A DNA stretch of 64,000 nucleotides from Membranipora membranacea. Taxonomy: Eukaryota > Bryozoa > Gymnolaemata > Cheilostomatida > Membraniporidae. The notes under the pieces were generated by a model that saw only the letters and a list, made by a program, of their open reading frames with translations, had not been told where the DNA came from and did no database searches. Location of the stretch: assembly GCA_914767715.1 (NCBI GenBank), contig OU612070.1:20260025-20324024 (forward strand), written 5' to 3'. The position numbers and the translations under genes are program-made. Numbering within the stretch: position 1 is the first letter of the stretch; the number at the start of each line of letters is the position of its first letter. Positions 14,601 to 26,660 of the stretch are shown here, piece by piece.

Positions 14601-17560
14601 TCATTTTCATATGTGATCTAAGCGGCTGCCTAACAGCCACATACATCACTTTTCATAAAACATCACTATAGTGTCTTTGAATACTTTAACCATTCTATCT
14701 AAATAAAAAATCAAGATTGGTTTCGAGTCTTTCTCATTGAAAATCTTGCGTTGAGGTTCTTTCAATTGTTATTAAAAAAAATTCATTTTAGAGAAAATAT
14801 TACCTACATGTCAAAAAACATGGAGATTGAGTAGATCGGAATCTGAACTAACCTTGTAAGCTGTATAATTTCTTCGCTCGATGGTTGCTGGCCCTGAGAG
14901 TGTTTTTGTTGTATTTTCCGTCGATAGTGGCACTGTGCAGGAGATGTTTTAGGTCTAGGAGCAGTCTGTTTGTAAAAGAAAAATAAGATCAATCATAAAC
15001 AAGTAGAACTCTCTAGCACCACTATGAGCTTAACCATCTTATCTTTTGGGGTGGAAAATTTTATTGGATTTCAAATTAAATATTGATTCGGAATTGTCAG
15101 ACTTTTACAAGATTGGAAAAGGAGATTTCAAAGCCAAAATTCTGTGCTATGTAAAACCGCGAGTCCAATAGTTCCTGGCGAGGCTGCTTGTTTTTAATCC
15201 GGGAATGTTTTATGCCTGTATGGCGTGAAAAGTAGAAGAAGAAACTATCATCTCCGAGTGACACCGTGACTACCACATCATATATATATATATATATATA
15301 ATACAGCAATCACAACAGATTTAAAATTTTATCCAAACCAAGAAGTTCATAAATGAGTGCATTTTATTATATTTACTCGAAACTTGAAAGCCAATATTCA
15401 AAACATTATATTTACCATAAAAGTGACTCCACAGTAAGTTCAAACCTAGTAAATTGTGGATCAGCTGTACAAATTTAACTCACATTTAGAGTGATTCCAG
15501 TAAATCCCTTATAAGACTCCTTCTCTCTGATAGCTTCAACTTTCCTCTACAAATTAGACAAGTAGGAGTGATTACCTCGCAAAGTGGTATATATACAAAG
15601 ATCAAGACCATGGACGAAGATGCACTCCTAGTCCTAGCATCGAGCAAAGAAGACGACCACTGACTGATTGTATACTGGGGGTGTTACCGACCCATCCTCA
15701 CAGATGAGAACCCCCAATCTTATGAAATCGGGTAATAAACATTGAAAAGGTGTAAATTTGTGCACCTGATACAAAAAGAGCCTATCCTACAAATGATAAT
15801 CAGCATGATCGCTGTCGGTGTCTACTAAAATATAATAACTATACTCAATCCACTGAGTGATACTTATAAAGTTTTTCGATTTTGTCATAAGGTAAGCATT
15901 GGAAAGTCGCTATATGGTTTTCTACTTAAATATGATACGCCCATAAACGTATATATCATCTATGTTTATAGCGATTGATCATAGAAATACTAGAAATATC
16001 TTTCTCTTTTGTACTTGATTGGAGTAGATTTTGTTTTATTCATGTTTTTTATCTGAGTTGGAAGTGAACATAGAACCGATTGTGTATTAAATTACAAGTT
16101 CACTGGAGCCGACTCCTTAATTTGCGAGACTCTGCTGACGATGACATTTTGAGAATTAAGCTGAACACATCATATTGTGGCAGTAGAAATAAAACAATAA
16201 GTGACCAGGGTTGGGAGAGTTGCTCGTTCTTTGAATGAAGGGTGTTTGAGATTTTTTTGGTATTGTGACATAAACTAATGCATTCACAACATGACAGGAA
16301 CTGGAGGGGGATGTGGGGTGGGTCAACATGCTCTAAAAACTTGTTGAAGGATGCTGAGAAAATAATTATACTCCTACTTAAGCTTGTACAAAAACGCCAG
16401 CAAAATTTATAAGGAGTCATAAGCTTTTTGCAGATTCAGTCCCTATTGGGCAAAACCTCCATCAACAAACGCATCAAAACTTGAATCAATATTTTCATGG
16501 GCCCAGAGTGGTATTACAAGCTTATTATAGCTAAAAGCTTTACATCATTTCAGTAGTTAGAACATCAATCTATCAAAGGATGGGCGAGGTGTAAATTGAG
16601 GCTTAGGACCCAAGACCTTGATTTTATACTGTAACGGAAATACGTCAAATGATATTGAGCAATGACCGAGTCTTGAGAAGATCAAGTATGATCCAATTTG
16701 CCTCCATTTGGAGTTGCCCCCTTTATAATGACCTGACCGGAATGTTGGTGAATGGGATCAAACTTGATCTGAGAATTGATAATATTCGGTCAAATTGGCC
16801 TGCATTTTGAACTGCTCCCTCCTCCCTTCATAGGCTGTCGGCTAACCATTTAAACGGGGACAACCCCCAATATGGGAAAATAGGTTGAAACTTTATAGAT
16901 AAAAGACAGTAGCCCGGACTAATGGCCGCCGAAAGTTTGACAATGTTGAAAGCTTTTGTGAGAGTGAACAGGTGAATTCATGCGTATCTAAGGCTTAAAC
17001 TCATGCTTGATAGATAAGATACTTTACCAACCTTGTAAACCATACAAGTCCTAAAATCCATCATAATTGAGGTTTGCCATCAACATGAAGATAAGAATAT
17101 TTTTTTATTTAAGTTAACCTTTACAATATGATTGGGATTGGTGAACCAAACTTTCTCAATATGCAACATTGCAGATTTTCCATCAGATTATTTGTCGAGT
17201 TTAGTTGTTATATAATCTATCATTTGGAGCATCCAAGAGTCAGCGTTTTGTGGCATTGTCACAAAACGCAGTGATAGCTTATATAATCGAGAAATCTGTT
17301 CGAAAGATCTGCAGTGTAAATGCAGCTTTAGAATCAGCGATTTTATTTCATAACCACATTTCACCTCTTCGTATTATCAAACTTTGTCATCAAATCAATA
17401 TTTGTATGAGGAATCCACAGCTTTATTAACTTACATGGCGACTAGCCTCAGTAGATGTACGTATATATCGACCTCTTCCTATCTGTAGAGGAGGTATAAT
17501 AGGATTACTCCCTCTGGGTGTTCTTATATGATCTACCATCGGGTCCGAGCCAGTGGTCTC
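8636..17560 (-). CDS. unrecognised Pro/Arg/Tyr-rich protein, 7 exons (ends incomplete)
   Basis: Coding exons in transcript order: 17435-17560, 15484-15546, 14853-14965, 11648-11911, 11311-11454, 10319-10410, 8636-9031. Each has AG/GT borders and all six junctions keep frame (phases 0,0,2,2,2,1), giving about 400 residues. The first exon follows an ATT-repeat tract and an acceptor; either an upstream exon is missing or translation starts at the internal ATG at 17539. The middle holds the best-conserved-looking text (NFTAVNNHGITHREYLAYPS and LLNNKRFGWPTNQYTGFHVR). Basic Pro/Arg/Tyr motifs follow (ILYRPMTQPNPRRPSQDP, EMYDRPIPVP). The tail of about 130 residues is Glu/Thr/Pro/Ser-rich. No signal peptide or membrane helix was seen. 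The last exon ends at a GTAAG donor after a phase-1 base, so the true C-terminus lies further left. I do not recognise the family. The short Pro/Tyr/Arg motifs recall axonemal microtubule-binding proteins, but that is only a guess. Confidence 0.7.
10104..10202. mobile_element. short foldback element (same family as 50810-51323)
   Basis: The ends AATAGACAATTTTCTGAGCTT and its near-reverse complement AAGCTTAGAAAACAGTCTATT face each other. The interior contains GAGAGAGGACAACTC, which also occurs in the arm of the larger foldback at 50810-51323. This looks like a small internal-deletion derivative. It sits in the intron after the exon at 10319-10410. Confidence 0.6.
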
Positions 17561-19684
17561 CTGTATAATAATAATAAATATAATAATGATGATAATAATG
17601 ATGATGATATAATGATACAAAACATGAGATGCAGGAATAGATCAGAGTCTTCTTACGACACAACATCGCCTTTGCTTTGTCACGCGGCTACTTTGTGTTG
17701 TTTAATAGCAGCAGTGTGAGGAGGCTAACATCCCCTCACTGTATGCCCTGTAATATGACGAGTGTTACTGTGATATGTACCATGTATTTCACATGAGATC
17801 CAAGACATGTACATGACATAAATCTCTTCATTTCTTATTAAATCACTGAAGTACAAACCCTGAGAGACATTTGAACGGTAGAGAAAATGTTTCTGTTCAT
17901 TGTAGAATATCTGTAAGCAGCAATACTTAGTATGTGACCTTAAAACTCAACCCTTGTTATCCAGTTGACTGAATTAATTTAACAGAGACCCAACAAAGTG
18001 AAACTAAGATTATAATCAAACCAAACAAAGTTAAATTTGTTTAAATCTGATCTAAGGTCTCAGTCGACATCTATTGTACACACTGAACAAACTATAAGTT
18101 ACAATTACTAGGACAAACAAATTATTTTCAAGTACCTTTCAAGTGCTGCCGTCTTGTTCTATAGAAGTATTAAAAATCCCACAATTATAAATTTACAGAT
18201 TTGATCAGCTATAAACTTTCTTTGAAATTCGATCCTTACCCTCAAGGATGTGTTGCCAAGCAAAGAAAATACACAGACCAGTTAATTGATCTTTTTCTCT
18301 TTTCGACCATTAGAAGCAGTATAAATTGATGTTGCAAATTAATTGTTGAAATGTACCCTTGTCATTTATTTTGGGTAATTGTTGTATTGATCTCAATGTT
18401 TCTTATTTAGGCAGAGCTAAATTTGGATAGTCAATTAGAACAGGTCAACTAGAGGCCAAAACAAATAAAGAAATGTTAGCTCAGTATTCGCTGTCGGCAT
18501 CACAAAAAGCGGATAATTTAGCATCTAGATGATACAACTAACTGAGTTGTTTGTCTTACTTGTCAATCAAATTTGGTGATATTTCAATTTCATAGTTACA
18601 TTATAAAATCAGCAAACAAACTATTTGTGGTTAAATATTTACATTAGCTAAGGAACTTTTCATGTTCTCTGTAGGTTCTTATGTTGAGTCAAGAAATTGG
18701 TTGAAGTCATTAAGGTCGTGATACCGCCGTTAGACTATTTTTCAATTTGCATGTCTTATTATTTTCCTAATTTGGAGTGGACAACTTCTGATGAATTTAG
18801 CCAATATCTATGTTATTTTCATATCAATGATTATTTACGTTGTTAGTACTTATATCAAGGAGTAACTCCTTGCTTATATCATGTACAACAAAAATGCCCA
18901 TTAAAGTTGTAGATAGCTTTAGCTAATTTGTCAGTTTCGTGATGTCAGATATATTTAAAGCTACCAAATAATCATCAGCCAGTACCTTTCAGCTCATACA
19001 TTAACCAAGAAATCAGGAAATTTCGGAATTCTCATCACATTATCCATTGTGGGTTATTAGTTTTGTTGACAGTGATGTCTATTATTGTACAGGACAAACA
19101 CCAGAAGAAATGAGAAAAAACGGATACCTGTTTATATATGAAGACTCACCGTTCCGAGAAAACTGTTTGTTTTGTTTCTGGGACTATTTTGTGGCATCAT
19201 CATTGTGGCTTACGTTGCAGTGCGTGTTTTCTTCCCTAAAACTAAAAAACAGCGCCGGTGATCAATGAAAATTGTTTAAAAAAGAGAAACCATCGGATAT
19301 ATCACTGCTGCTTACAAGAATCTAAACTGAGACTTAACTGTGGCGTGGGGGGGGGGGGCAAAAATAGACTCTCCCTCTTTTCTCATATAGAAACCCCCAT
19401 TCCAGCTACCTAAAATATAGTGTCAACCAATATAAGTCCCTCAAACCAAAACTAGCTCAATTTAAGTCTTGCTTACATTCCCTCCCCCGGCATTCACACA
19501 TCTAACTAAAGGTAACTTTTAATTCTTGAAACTAGGTGCTGAGGCAAATGCTTTTCCATATGAACATTTGGCCAATGTCTTGGCCCACTAAACGGAGCCA
19601 ACACATTGTCTAATGAACATTATGCCATAGCAATTCCAAACTCAAGCCCTGAAGAGAGCAGAATGTTTATAATCCTTTACTTTA

Positions 19685-19967
19685 AAGCGGTTAGCCTAAT
19701 GGTTAGTGGGTTGGATCATCGATCTGACGACCGGGGTTCAATTACCGCACATGGCCACTGGAATTACCTGAGAAGCCGCGTTTGGTAGGGCGTATCAATG
19801 GGTACCAGCGCTTTATGCAATGTAGGTCCCCATTAGCCAGGGTTGGCTTTGGAGTGTTTGGACCCAGTGACCGGGCGGTAATGATGTAGTGCAAAACGGC
19901 TTAGAAGTACCCATTGTGGCTTACACTAAGCGGTATATAAATAAACTAATTATGATTATTATTATTT
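19685..19967 (+). mobile_element. tRNA-derived SINE, copy 1
   Basis: The head resembles a tRNA, with an A-box-like TAGCCTAATGG and a B-box-like GGGGTTCAATTACC. An unrelated body follows, then a tail TATAAATAAACTAATTATGATTATTATTATT. A second copy with the same body and tail is at 30074-30330, which supports a family of retrotransposed elements rather than a tRNA gene. The orientation is opposite to the surrounding genes. Confidence 0.8.
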
Positions 19968-20924
19968 ACCCTATCAACAATCTTAGTCAGCTTCAAAGTC
20001 AACTATACTATGGAAATTGAAAATCATTCAGAGCAGAAATGGCCATGGGCATATGACCTTTGAGGTTCCAAGTGTGTATTTTGCCAATTTTATTGTGTGA
20101 TATTGACAGGGGTGCAGGTCCCAGGGGTCATCCAGAAAGGGCTATACAGTTTATCCAGGATGGTGGAAAAGACGGATAAGAAGGGGGACAAGGGGGACAT
20201 AGGCACTAGGCAGTTATCATGATAAACATTAACATTAAATCATAATTAGGAATGTAGGGACTAGCTGCTACCCTCACCACAACAGTGAAGTTGTTTATAT
20301 TTCTACTGCAGGATAATATCAGCCAGCAGGGGTTAAATCACAGAGCAGACAAGTTAGAGTGTTGTGTGTAGTAGTATGAGACAAGTCACAAGAATCAATC
20401 TAATCTATCACTATCAGTGATTGTGAAAGTGTCCTATGTGTGGCCCCAATATGTTATGAGGCTTAAAACAATTTGAGATACATGTCATCCCACATCAAAT
20501 TGATTGCCACAAGATGGAAAGAAGCTCGCCTGTCAGGACAATGTTGATAATGCTATGACATAGATAAATGAAGTATTACTCACTCAATCAACAAACTCCC
20601 AGATTGACCCAAAGTGCTTGCATGTGCCTGTTGTATACCTTGGTAACACAGGATACAGTCTAGCCAAAAAGGAATTGCATATATATCGTAAATAATTGAT
20701 TTATCCGACATAAGTGCACATGTATTTACAGAAAATAGCTCAAGGTCAAGGTTGTATATTTATTTGTTGAACAAATTAGAGTTATCCTGCCTCGTGTTAA
20801 TGTATGATAACTACCATTATCATGCAAACCAAGAAGAGAAGATACTATTTTTGTTTGTACAAAGAGTAACAGGCTGTTACACTTTGGTTTGGACAGGGTG
20901 AGAGAGGAAAAGTTTGGGTACCCT

Positions 20925-20980
20925 GTCTTGACAAGCATTGCTGGTGGGAGAGGGGAACACCAAAAAAGCTTGTCAAGACA
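20925..20980. repeat. foldback with TGTCTTGACAAGC arms
   Basis: TGTCTTGACAAGC at 20925-20937 pairs with GCTTGTCAAGACA at 20968-20980. The same arms recur at about 28236-28318, 29758-29801, 55629-55679 and, shortened, at 60798-60820. Confidence 0.7.
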
Positions 20981-21485
20981 GCACCTATTTTTCACCGGCT
21001 ACGTTTGGAGTCTTCTATACATACATATAAATTCATGACATTGTGCAAATATTAGCTAGCCGTTAATTTTACTAAGCACAATGACCATGTGCTTCTCCTG
21101 TGAAAACTTTGCTCCTCTATGGTGGATGGAAAGAGCTATATCAACGATAAAATATATGTATATGTGTGTGATTTTACTTGCGAATATATTTGACGAAACT
21201 AAACGAAAATTAAACCGACACAATATGTAACACGCTGCAATGTACACTTTAAAACATTTTAACATGACATGAATAATTCGATTTCGCCAAGTAAAATCTA
21301 CAGACTACGTGTATCAAACAAGTACAGTACTGAGGAATCATAAATCTGATTTTAGACCAAGTATTGGTTTGATGTGAAACATTTATACCAAAACTTGACA
21401 TGACATATTCTGACCAGCAACACAAATCAACCTATGAAATTTTCAAAAAAATATAGCTGACTTGCTTGAGCTTCTATGAGAAGTT

Positions 21486-24400
21486 CTATTTTGGAAACTG
21501 TTCCTCAAGTCTTTTCACCTCTTCTTTAATATTAGCATCTGGATTCAGAGCAACCTCAAGTTTGGGACCCGTTTGTTGTAGGGGTGGTGGAGCACGCAGA
21601 ACTCTATCGATGTGCATGTGGTAGACTAGGTAGACGGAATATATCAAATTCCAAAGCTAAAGTAAAAAAATATCACACTGTGAATACATATTGACTAATT
21701 TTGACTTACAATTGTACAGGACTACCCAATGCCCTTCTCATAGCATAGGCTCATGAAGCTGAGTGTCACGCAACCGCTAAAAATGCTGTAATTCAATTAT
21801 TCAATTACAGCTCTTTTTAAACAACATAGTTCTAACAGGATGTGCAGTCGTGCACCCTTTACATGACAGTGTAATCAGGGAGTTTAGGACTCCCTGGTGT
21901 AACATTAATTTAGAGTTGTGTGCTCAATTGAAGAAGGAGTGTAACTCCGCTCATTAGTAGCCAAAATTTATGTTTTTCTCTATTTCAGAGCCAAAATTTA
22001 ATGAAGACGCATATTATCTTCAATGGAAACAAAATGTTGCACACCAATGTCACACCAATGAAAAACCTTTTGGTCACACACAACAAGCAGGCATCAATTT
22101 GTTATCCTCCTTATTACGATGGCTAATGATGATGATGGTGGACCCTTGAATCATCAGAATGAAAGGGAAAATTGTTTATTTCAGTGAATTTTGGTTTGCC
22201 TTTTATGATTGAAGAGTAAAAAAAATCCATTAATAGAATAAGTTCTTCTTCATGGACTGAGTTGAACTGATTGATAAATCCTGCTCAGGTTATGACCTGA
22301 ACAGGTAGTCTTGCTGTCGGTCGGGGCTTATGTATTAATGGACGTACCTGTATTGCACACATAGGTATGTTCACAACATATTGTATGTGGTCTCCAAGAT
22401 ATGCCCTGTGATTTAGAACTGTGTGATAGAATGAGAAATTCATTATACAAATTGTGGCTGTCTTTTACCGGCATAGTATACCATATTTGGTCTTTGCTCA
22501 ATATCCATGACATCATACAATGACATCATAAACTCGATAGAAAAACCAACATGTTTGTATGTAAGAATAAAGGGGCATAGGCCATTAAACATTTAGTGCC
22601 AAAGGTTCACTACTTGATCTATTAACTTGACTACGGATATGGCACGCAATCAAACAATTGTATTTTTCCAGCAATTTGAACCACTGAGCTTCCACCGGGG
22701 GAGTAACATGCACTCCAGTTTTAATTTTTACAATCAGACGTATTGATGAAAGGTTATCTATGTGTGATCAATCCTCTGCCACTGCATGGGAGGAAGGCTG
22801 ATATCATAGATTAATTTTTTGGAGATGTTGGCGAATCATGAAGCTTATGTATTCAATGGTACAAACAGGCAAGGTAGCCTGGACAGGCTGTCGGGATGGG
22901 TGCGTGAGGGTGATGTGTCTTACCTCCCACCCACCCCAGACAGCCCGCCCAGGCTACAGACTAGGTCAAATTCAGGTCTCGTAGTTGGTTGTCAGTTTGG
23001 ATGAACATAATCAACCGTAAAAGACAATTTGATAGAAATGGTTCTGAGAGCAGCAGCAGCAAATGCATGATGTATTGTTCGCAGGTGCATACATACCCCT
23101 CGCGAAAGAGATGAATCCACTCACTCCCAGAAGTATCACATAGACAAAGGTGAGCACCAGGTACGGGATACAAACAAACCAATAATAATTCTAAAATATT
23201 ATGTTACCATAATCAAACACAATAGATATACATTGGGCCCAAAATAGCCAAGGTCAACCAAAGTGTGTGGTAGGTTATCTAAGCAGCCCCTTTTTGTTTG
23301 TTTGTAACAACAAAGGTAGGGCCACTGAACTAAAGCTATATAGTGTGGTATATCTTAGATTTCCGCTTATATTATTAGAACTAAATCTAGCTTGCTCTTT
23401 TTTGTAGGTGTTACAGAGGTCATACGATCAGAAAGAGAACCTCGTTTTAGGACTGAGCGACAATGCTGCCTTCTACACACAAAGCTCCTGTAATCCGAAT
23501 CGATAATAATGCAGGCCCGTAGTTCTAGGGGAGACAGGGAGGCACTGCCTCCCCTAGAAAGCTAAATACAGTGGCCTAAAACACTGTGATTGAATAATCC
23601 ATGTTTGAATCAGCTCCCCTAGGATTTCCATTTGCTTATTATATGCCTCAGATTTCTCATGAAGGAGTTACTTGTGATGCTTCAGACTCGCCTTGGACTT
23701 TTGCCTCCCCCACCATTTTTTCTTAACTACGGCCCTGCAATGTGCAAATAATATAAAAGAGCGCTCAGGCCTCATTGACGCTACTTACAAAACACAGAGT
23801 TCCCAGAAATGCTATGCCACAGAACACAGCCCAAATAAGCAAGTAGACCAAGTTGAATAACTTGTCAAACATGTAATAATCTACAAGAAATTAAATTAAT
23901 GATATAAACATATAACAGTGATATCTTGGGGTTCATAATCTTAATCAAAATCACCGTCAATCATTTTTCAATCACCTAATATTGACCACTTTGGTGGACA
24001 AATATATCTTTGGGGCCAAAAAAAATCATCACTATCTAAATGGCTTCGGCCATAGTACCCCAGACACATATCGTAAAATACCAACAATTGTGAGCCCTTT
24101 TATCTTGAAATTTGTCCATTGATTTTCAACGACAACTTTCAAACAAATATGACATAGAAAAGTCTTACGATTCAGAGAGGTAAGTAAATCTTTGCTAATT
24201 TTGGGTTGTGAGATTACTCCTAGTTCTTATTTCGCTCAACACTAAAATTAAACTAGTGTAATTTTAGAGTTCAAGACAGATTGAAAGATCCGTGGGTGAG
24301 AAATTATTAAACCATGAAGCTCAAAACTATCTCAAAATATGCACACATTGTTGGCCGGATGTTTGACAATGTTACCCTATAGGAGTTTAATTTAGCTAGA

Positions 24401-25307
24401 GTTTAATTTCTCTACTATGGTCAGTGAGTTTAATTTAAGATACACTAAATTTCGCTAGTAGGCTTACTAGCGAAAATTAAAAAAAAATGTCAAAGATGGG
24501 ATTCGAACCCAGGGCATAACCCTCCATCTGATTGCAAGGCAGACACTTAGACAACTACACCACACTGCCTTGCATGCGTAGGTAAGGTGTATTCCTGTAT
24601 TTTTGTACATTTTTTATGAAACTGAGTGGTGTTTATTGCTTAGGAAGTAATTTCCGCTATCATAAAATTTCGCTACTTAGGCAAAAACGGCGAAAAGTGA
24701 ATCCTAAATGCCGCCGAAAGCTAAACTACTATAGGGTAACTAAAATACTCACCTACACCACCAAGTGAGACAGCAATCGCTAAGAGTGCCCATATCTACA
24801 GACACAGAGATAATACAACTCAACAACAAGATAAACTAATTGCACTGAAACATACATGAATAAACGCTGATGAGCCACTTCTTAGAATATTTCTTCTTAA
24901 TTTTATGTTGTTAAGATGTAATGGAAGATGCTGAATTTGTGGATATAACAAGACAACCTTTATCTCTTATAGTTATAAAACAATGACCTTTATTTGGATT
25001 GTTTGAAAAATTTGACAATGATTTCATTATAACTTTTACCGTTTTTCGTATTTGCAAATTGTGGCGGCACTATTTTGAAAACGTATCACTATCGAAATGA
25101 TAAAGACTACCAATGAAAGTATTGATAAAACAAAACAACTTGTGAACTTAGTTCATGGTAGATATTTACCACAGATAAGCCAGATCCAAGAGTTACGCCA
25201 AAGTGAATCCAGCAGCACCCTCGGCAGCAGCAGCACTTCTTCTGTCCGAAAAACTCGAGATGAGTCATAGTCGCAGGCTGAGCCACTACAACCTTAGGTT
25301 TCCCCAT
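21486..25307 (-). CDS. four-pass membrane protein, LAPTM4/DUF4728-like layout, 202 aa
   Basis: Six exons in transcript order: 25170-25307, 24753-24795, 23789-23880, 23097-23190, 22348-22418, 21486-21656. All junction phases agree (0,1,0,1,0) and the frame ends in TAG. Start chosen at MGKPKVVVAQP; an in-frame ATG 51 bases upstream (25358) would add 17 residues. A cysteine cluster (KKCCCCRGCCW, residues 24-33) precedes TM1 at about 35-60. TM2 is about 69-91, TM3 about 93-120 and TM4 about 136-160 (IPMCAIQLWNLIYSVYLVYH). A soluble tail of about 40 residues is Pro-rich, then charged and helical (IKEEVKRLEEQFPK). The Cys cluster before TM1 and the short polar tail after TM4 resemble the lysosomal LAPTM4/5 and DUF4728 group. 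No PPxY motif was found, so the family call is an inference. Localisation is probably endomembrane. Confidence 0.8.
21877..21898. repeat. short palindrome of the (C)AGGGAGT..ACTCCCT type
   Basis: CAGGGAGTTTAGGACTCCCTGG is a near-perfect hairpin. It is a variant of the CAAGGAGTAA..TTACTCCTTG palindromes scattered through the window (see 40605-40631). Confidence 0.6.
22873..22957. repeat. GTAGCCTGG foldback element
   Basis: GTAGCCTGGACAGGCTGTCGG on the left faces CAGCCCGCCCAGGCTAC on the right, about 85 bases in all. Related text (ACAGGCTGTCGG ... TCCTGCCCAGGCTA) occurs at about 45839-45890. It is intronic in the four-pass protein gene. Confidence 0.6.
23512..23739. mobile_element. small TIR element (MITE), about 228 bp
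   Basis: The left end CAGGCCCGTAGTTCTAGGGG and the right end TTAACTACGGCCCTGCA are imperfect inverted copies. There is no internal coding capacity. It sits in an intron of the four-pass protein gene. The ends suggest a non-autonomous DNA transposon; no clear target duplication was seen. Confidence 0.6.
24371..24740. mobile_element. TIR element carrying a tRNA-like sequence, 370 bp
   Basis: GTTACCCTATAGGAGTTTA at 24371-24389 and TAAACTACTATAGGGTAAC at 24722-24740 form 19-base inverted ends with one mismatch. Between them lie repeated CGCTAGTAGG/CGAAAATTAA blocks and a tRNA-like segment (24488-24571). The right end lies 12 bases from the splice donor at the 3' end of exon 2 (24753-24795) of the four-pass protein gene. 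Confidence 0.7.
24488..24571 (-). repeat. tRNA-like sequence (Ala-TGC-like), probably not a functional tRNA
   Basis: On the minus strand, GGTGTAGTTGTCTAAGTG resembles an A-box and D arm, GCCTTGCAATC gives a TGC anticodon loop, and GGGTTCGAATCCC is a perfect B-box. The two ends do not form an acceptor stem and the variable region is long. It sits inside a TIR element, so a tRNA-derived insertion is more likely than a working tRNA gene. Confidence 0.6.
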
Positions 25308-25815
25308 CGCAGGTCTCCTCCTGGCTTCTGCTTTGTAAAGTTCAGCTAAGGGAAACATAATGGCAAGGAGTCTTGCTACATTTCATTTTTTTCAGTATAA
25401 ATATAGTTTCGTATGATAGCTAATGAATATGGCTGCCCACTCTTTTTGTGGACAAAGAGTGGATTTTGTTGGAGACAGATTGTTTGTTGGTAAGTAAGGG
25501 CCGTAGGCCACTAGCCTGCAGGAAGCTTGCGGAAGGGGAGTCACTGTCAGGACACCTCTTGTAGAAAATTTTCTGCATTGAGACCCTATAATTAAGGCCT
25601 CTGGGGTATACCTAAAGCCATATACCAATGAACAGTGGTATAGTATGAAAATAGGCAGGGCATAATTCGAACCTAAAAAACAGTAGATTACCATGCTTTA
25701 TGAAAAAGGCAGAAGAGTAGAAAGTAAAATTGGAAAAAAGTGTGTGCAGCCCTGCTGATGAGAATTACCACAATCATGTATCTAAGATGCTGACATGATA
25801 CAGCCATAGAAATAT

Positions 25816-25848
<33 letters not shown>

Positions 25849-26627
25849 TAATTATATAATAACTCTATGGATACAGCCTTGGCAGACACACCATATAAGC
25901 CTGTGAGAGTGACATGACTTATGATAACTTAGTGCATCTTGAAATCTCGCTTGCTAAGTAAGATGAATCGATAAGAAATAGATGTGTCCGTAAAAAAAAG
26001 CCTAATCCCAGCCAGTCAGTCAGCCAGCCAATCAGATTTTCAAAGTGACAGTACCAGGTAAATAAGCCAACCAATCAGAATTCAGAGTAACACATTTGCC
26101 TGTGAAGCTACAAACCTTTTGTGAGCAATCTACAGGTACATCTTTTCTCTCAGTCTGATACACTTGTCTTCTTACATGTAGAAGTAATAGTACTGAAGCA
26201 ACCCTCATGCCGTCTTCCCTTATGCTAGCCTTGTGCCCGCAATAGAAAGCATTAGGGTAACCATGATAAGCAACAAAGAGCACTACAAGAAGGTATATTA
26301 TATTCGGCAGCTAAGTTCTCGAGATCTGGTGCTCACAGTCGAACATTGAAGGTTGAATGTATTATCCTTATCATTAATATTACCGTTGAGTATATGTATG
26401 CTAGCTGTTCTTTTTTCTACTTGTTGTATAATCACTGTCTCATATATGCTTTAAATTGTACTGACAGGATATTTAGTAAATGAAAAAAAACGCCACTAGC
26501 ATGCAGGCCTATTTTAGGCGATCAAAACGCGTGAACAAATTGGCCCCTTATAAAAAGGTGGATCAGGTGCGGTCTACAAAATCCCTGACATTATTATACA
26601 TAATATATGCATGTGACTATATATAGT

Positions 26628-26660
<33 letters not shown>

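Larger units (their letters stand above)
17561..21485. other. intergenic stretch between two minus-strand genes
   Basis: No reliable exon was found. It holds a SINE at 19685-19967, an 11-base G run near 19348-19358, a hairpin pair at 20925-20980 and a short palindrome at 18856-18872. A small frame near 19148-19261 encodes a hydrophobic segment followed by KTKKQRR, but it has no convincing start or splice acceptor. Upstream exons of the 8636-17560 gene could lie here. Confidence 0.5.

Noticed and set aside
17205-17429. 74-codon plus-strand frame MLYNLSFGASKSQRF...
   Set aside because: No homology or splice partners, and it directly abuts a better-supported minus-strand exon at 17435-17560.
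18140-18165. Small minus-strand exon-like island reading NKTAALE upstream of the unrecognised gene
   Set aside because: Its donor phase would force a stop codon in the next exon, so it cannot join the gene.
24488-24571. Functional tRNA-Ala gene
   Set aside because: Good A- and B-boxes but no acceptor stem, and it is embedded in a TIR element.
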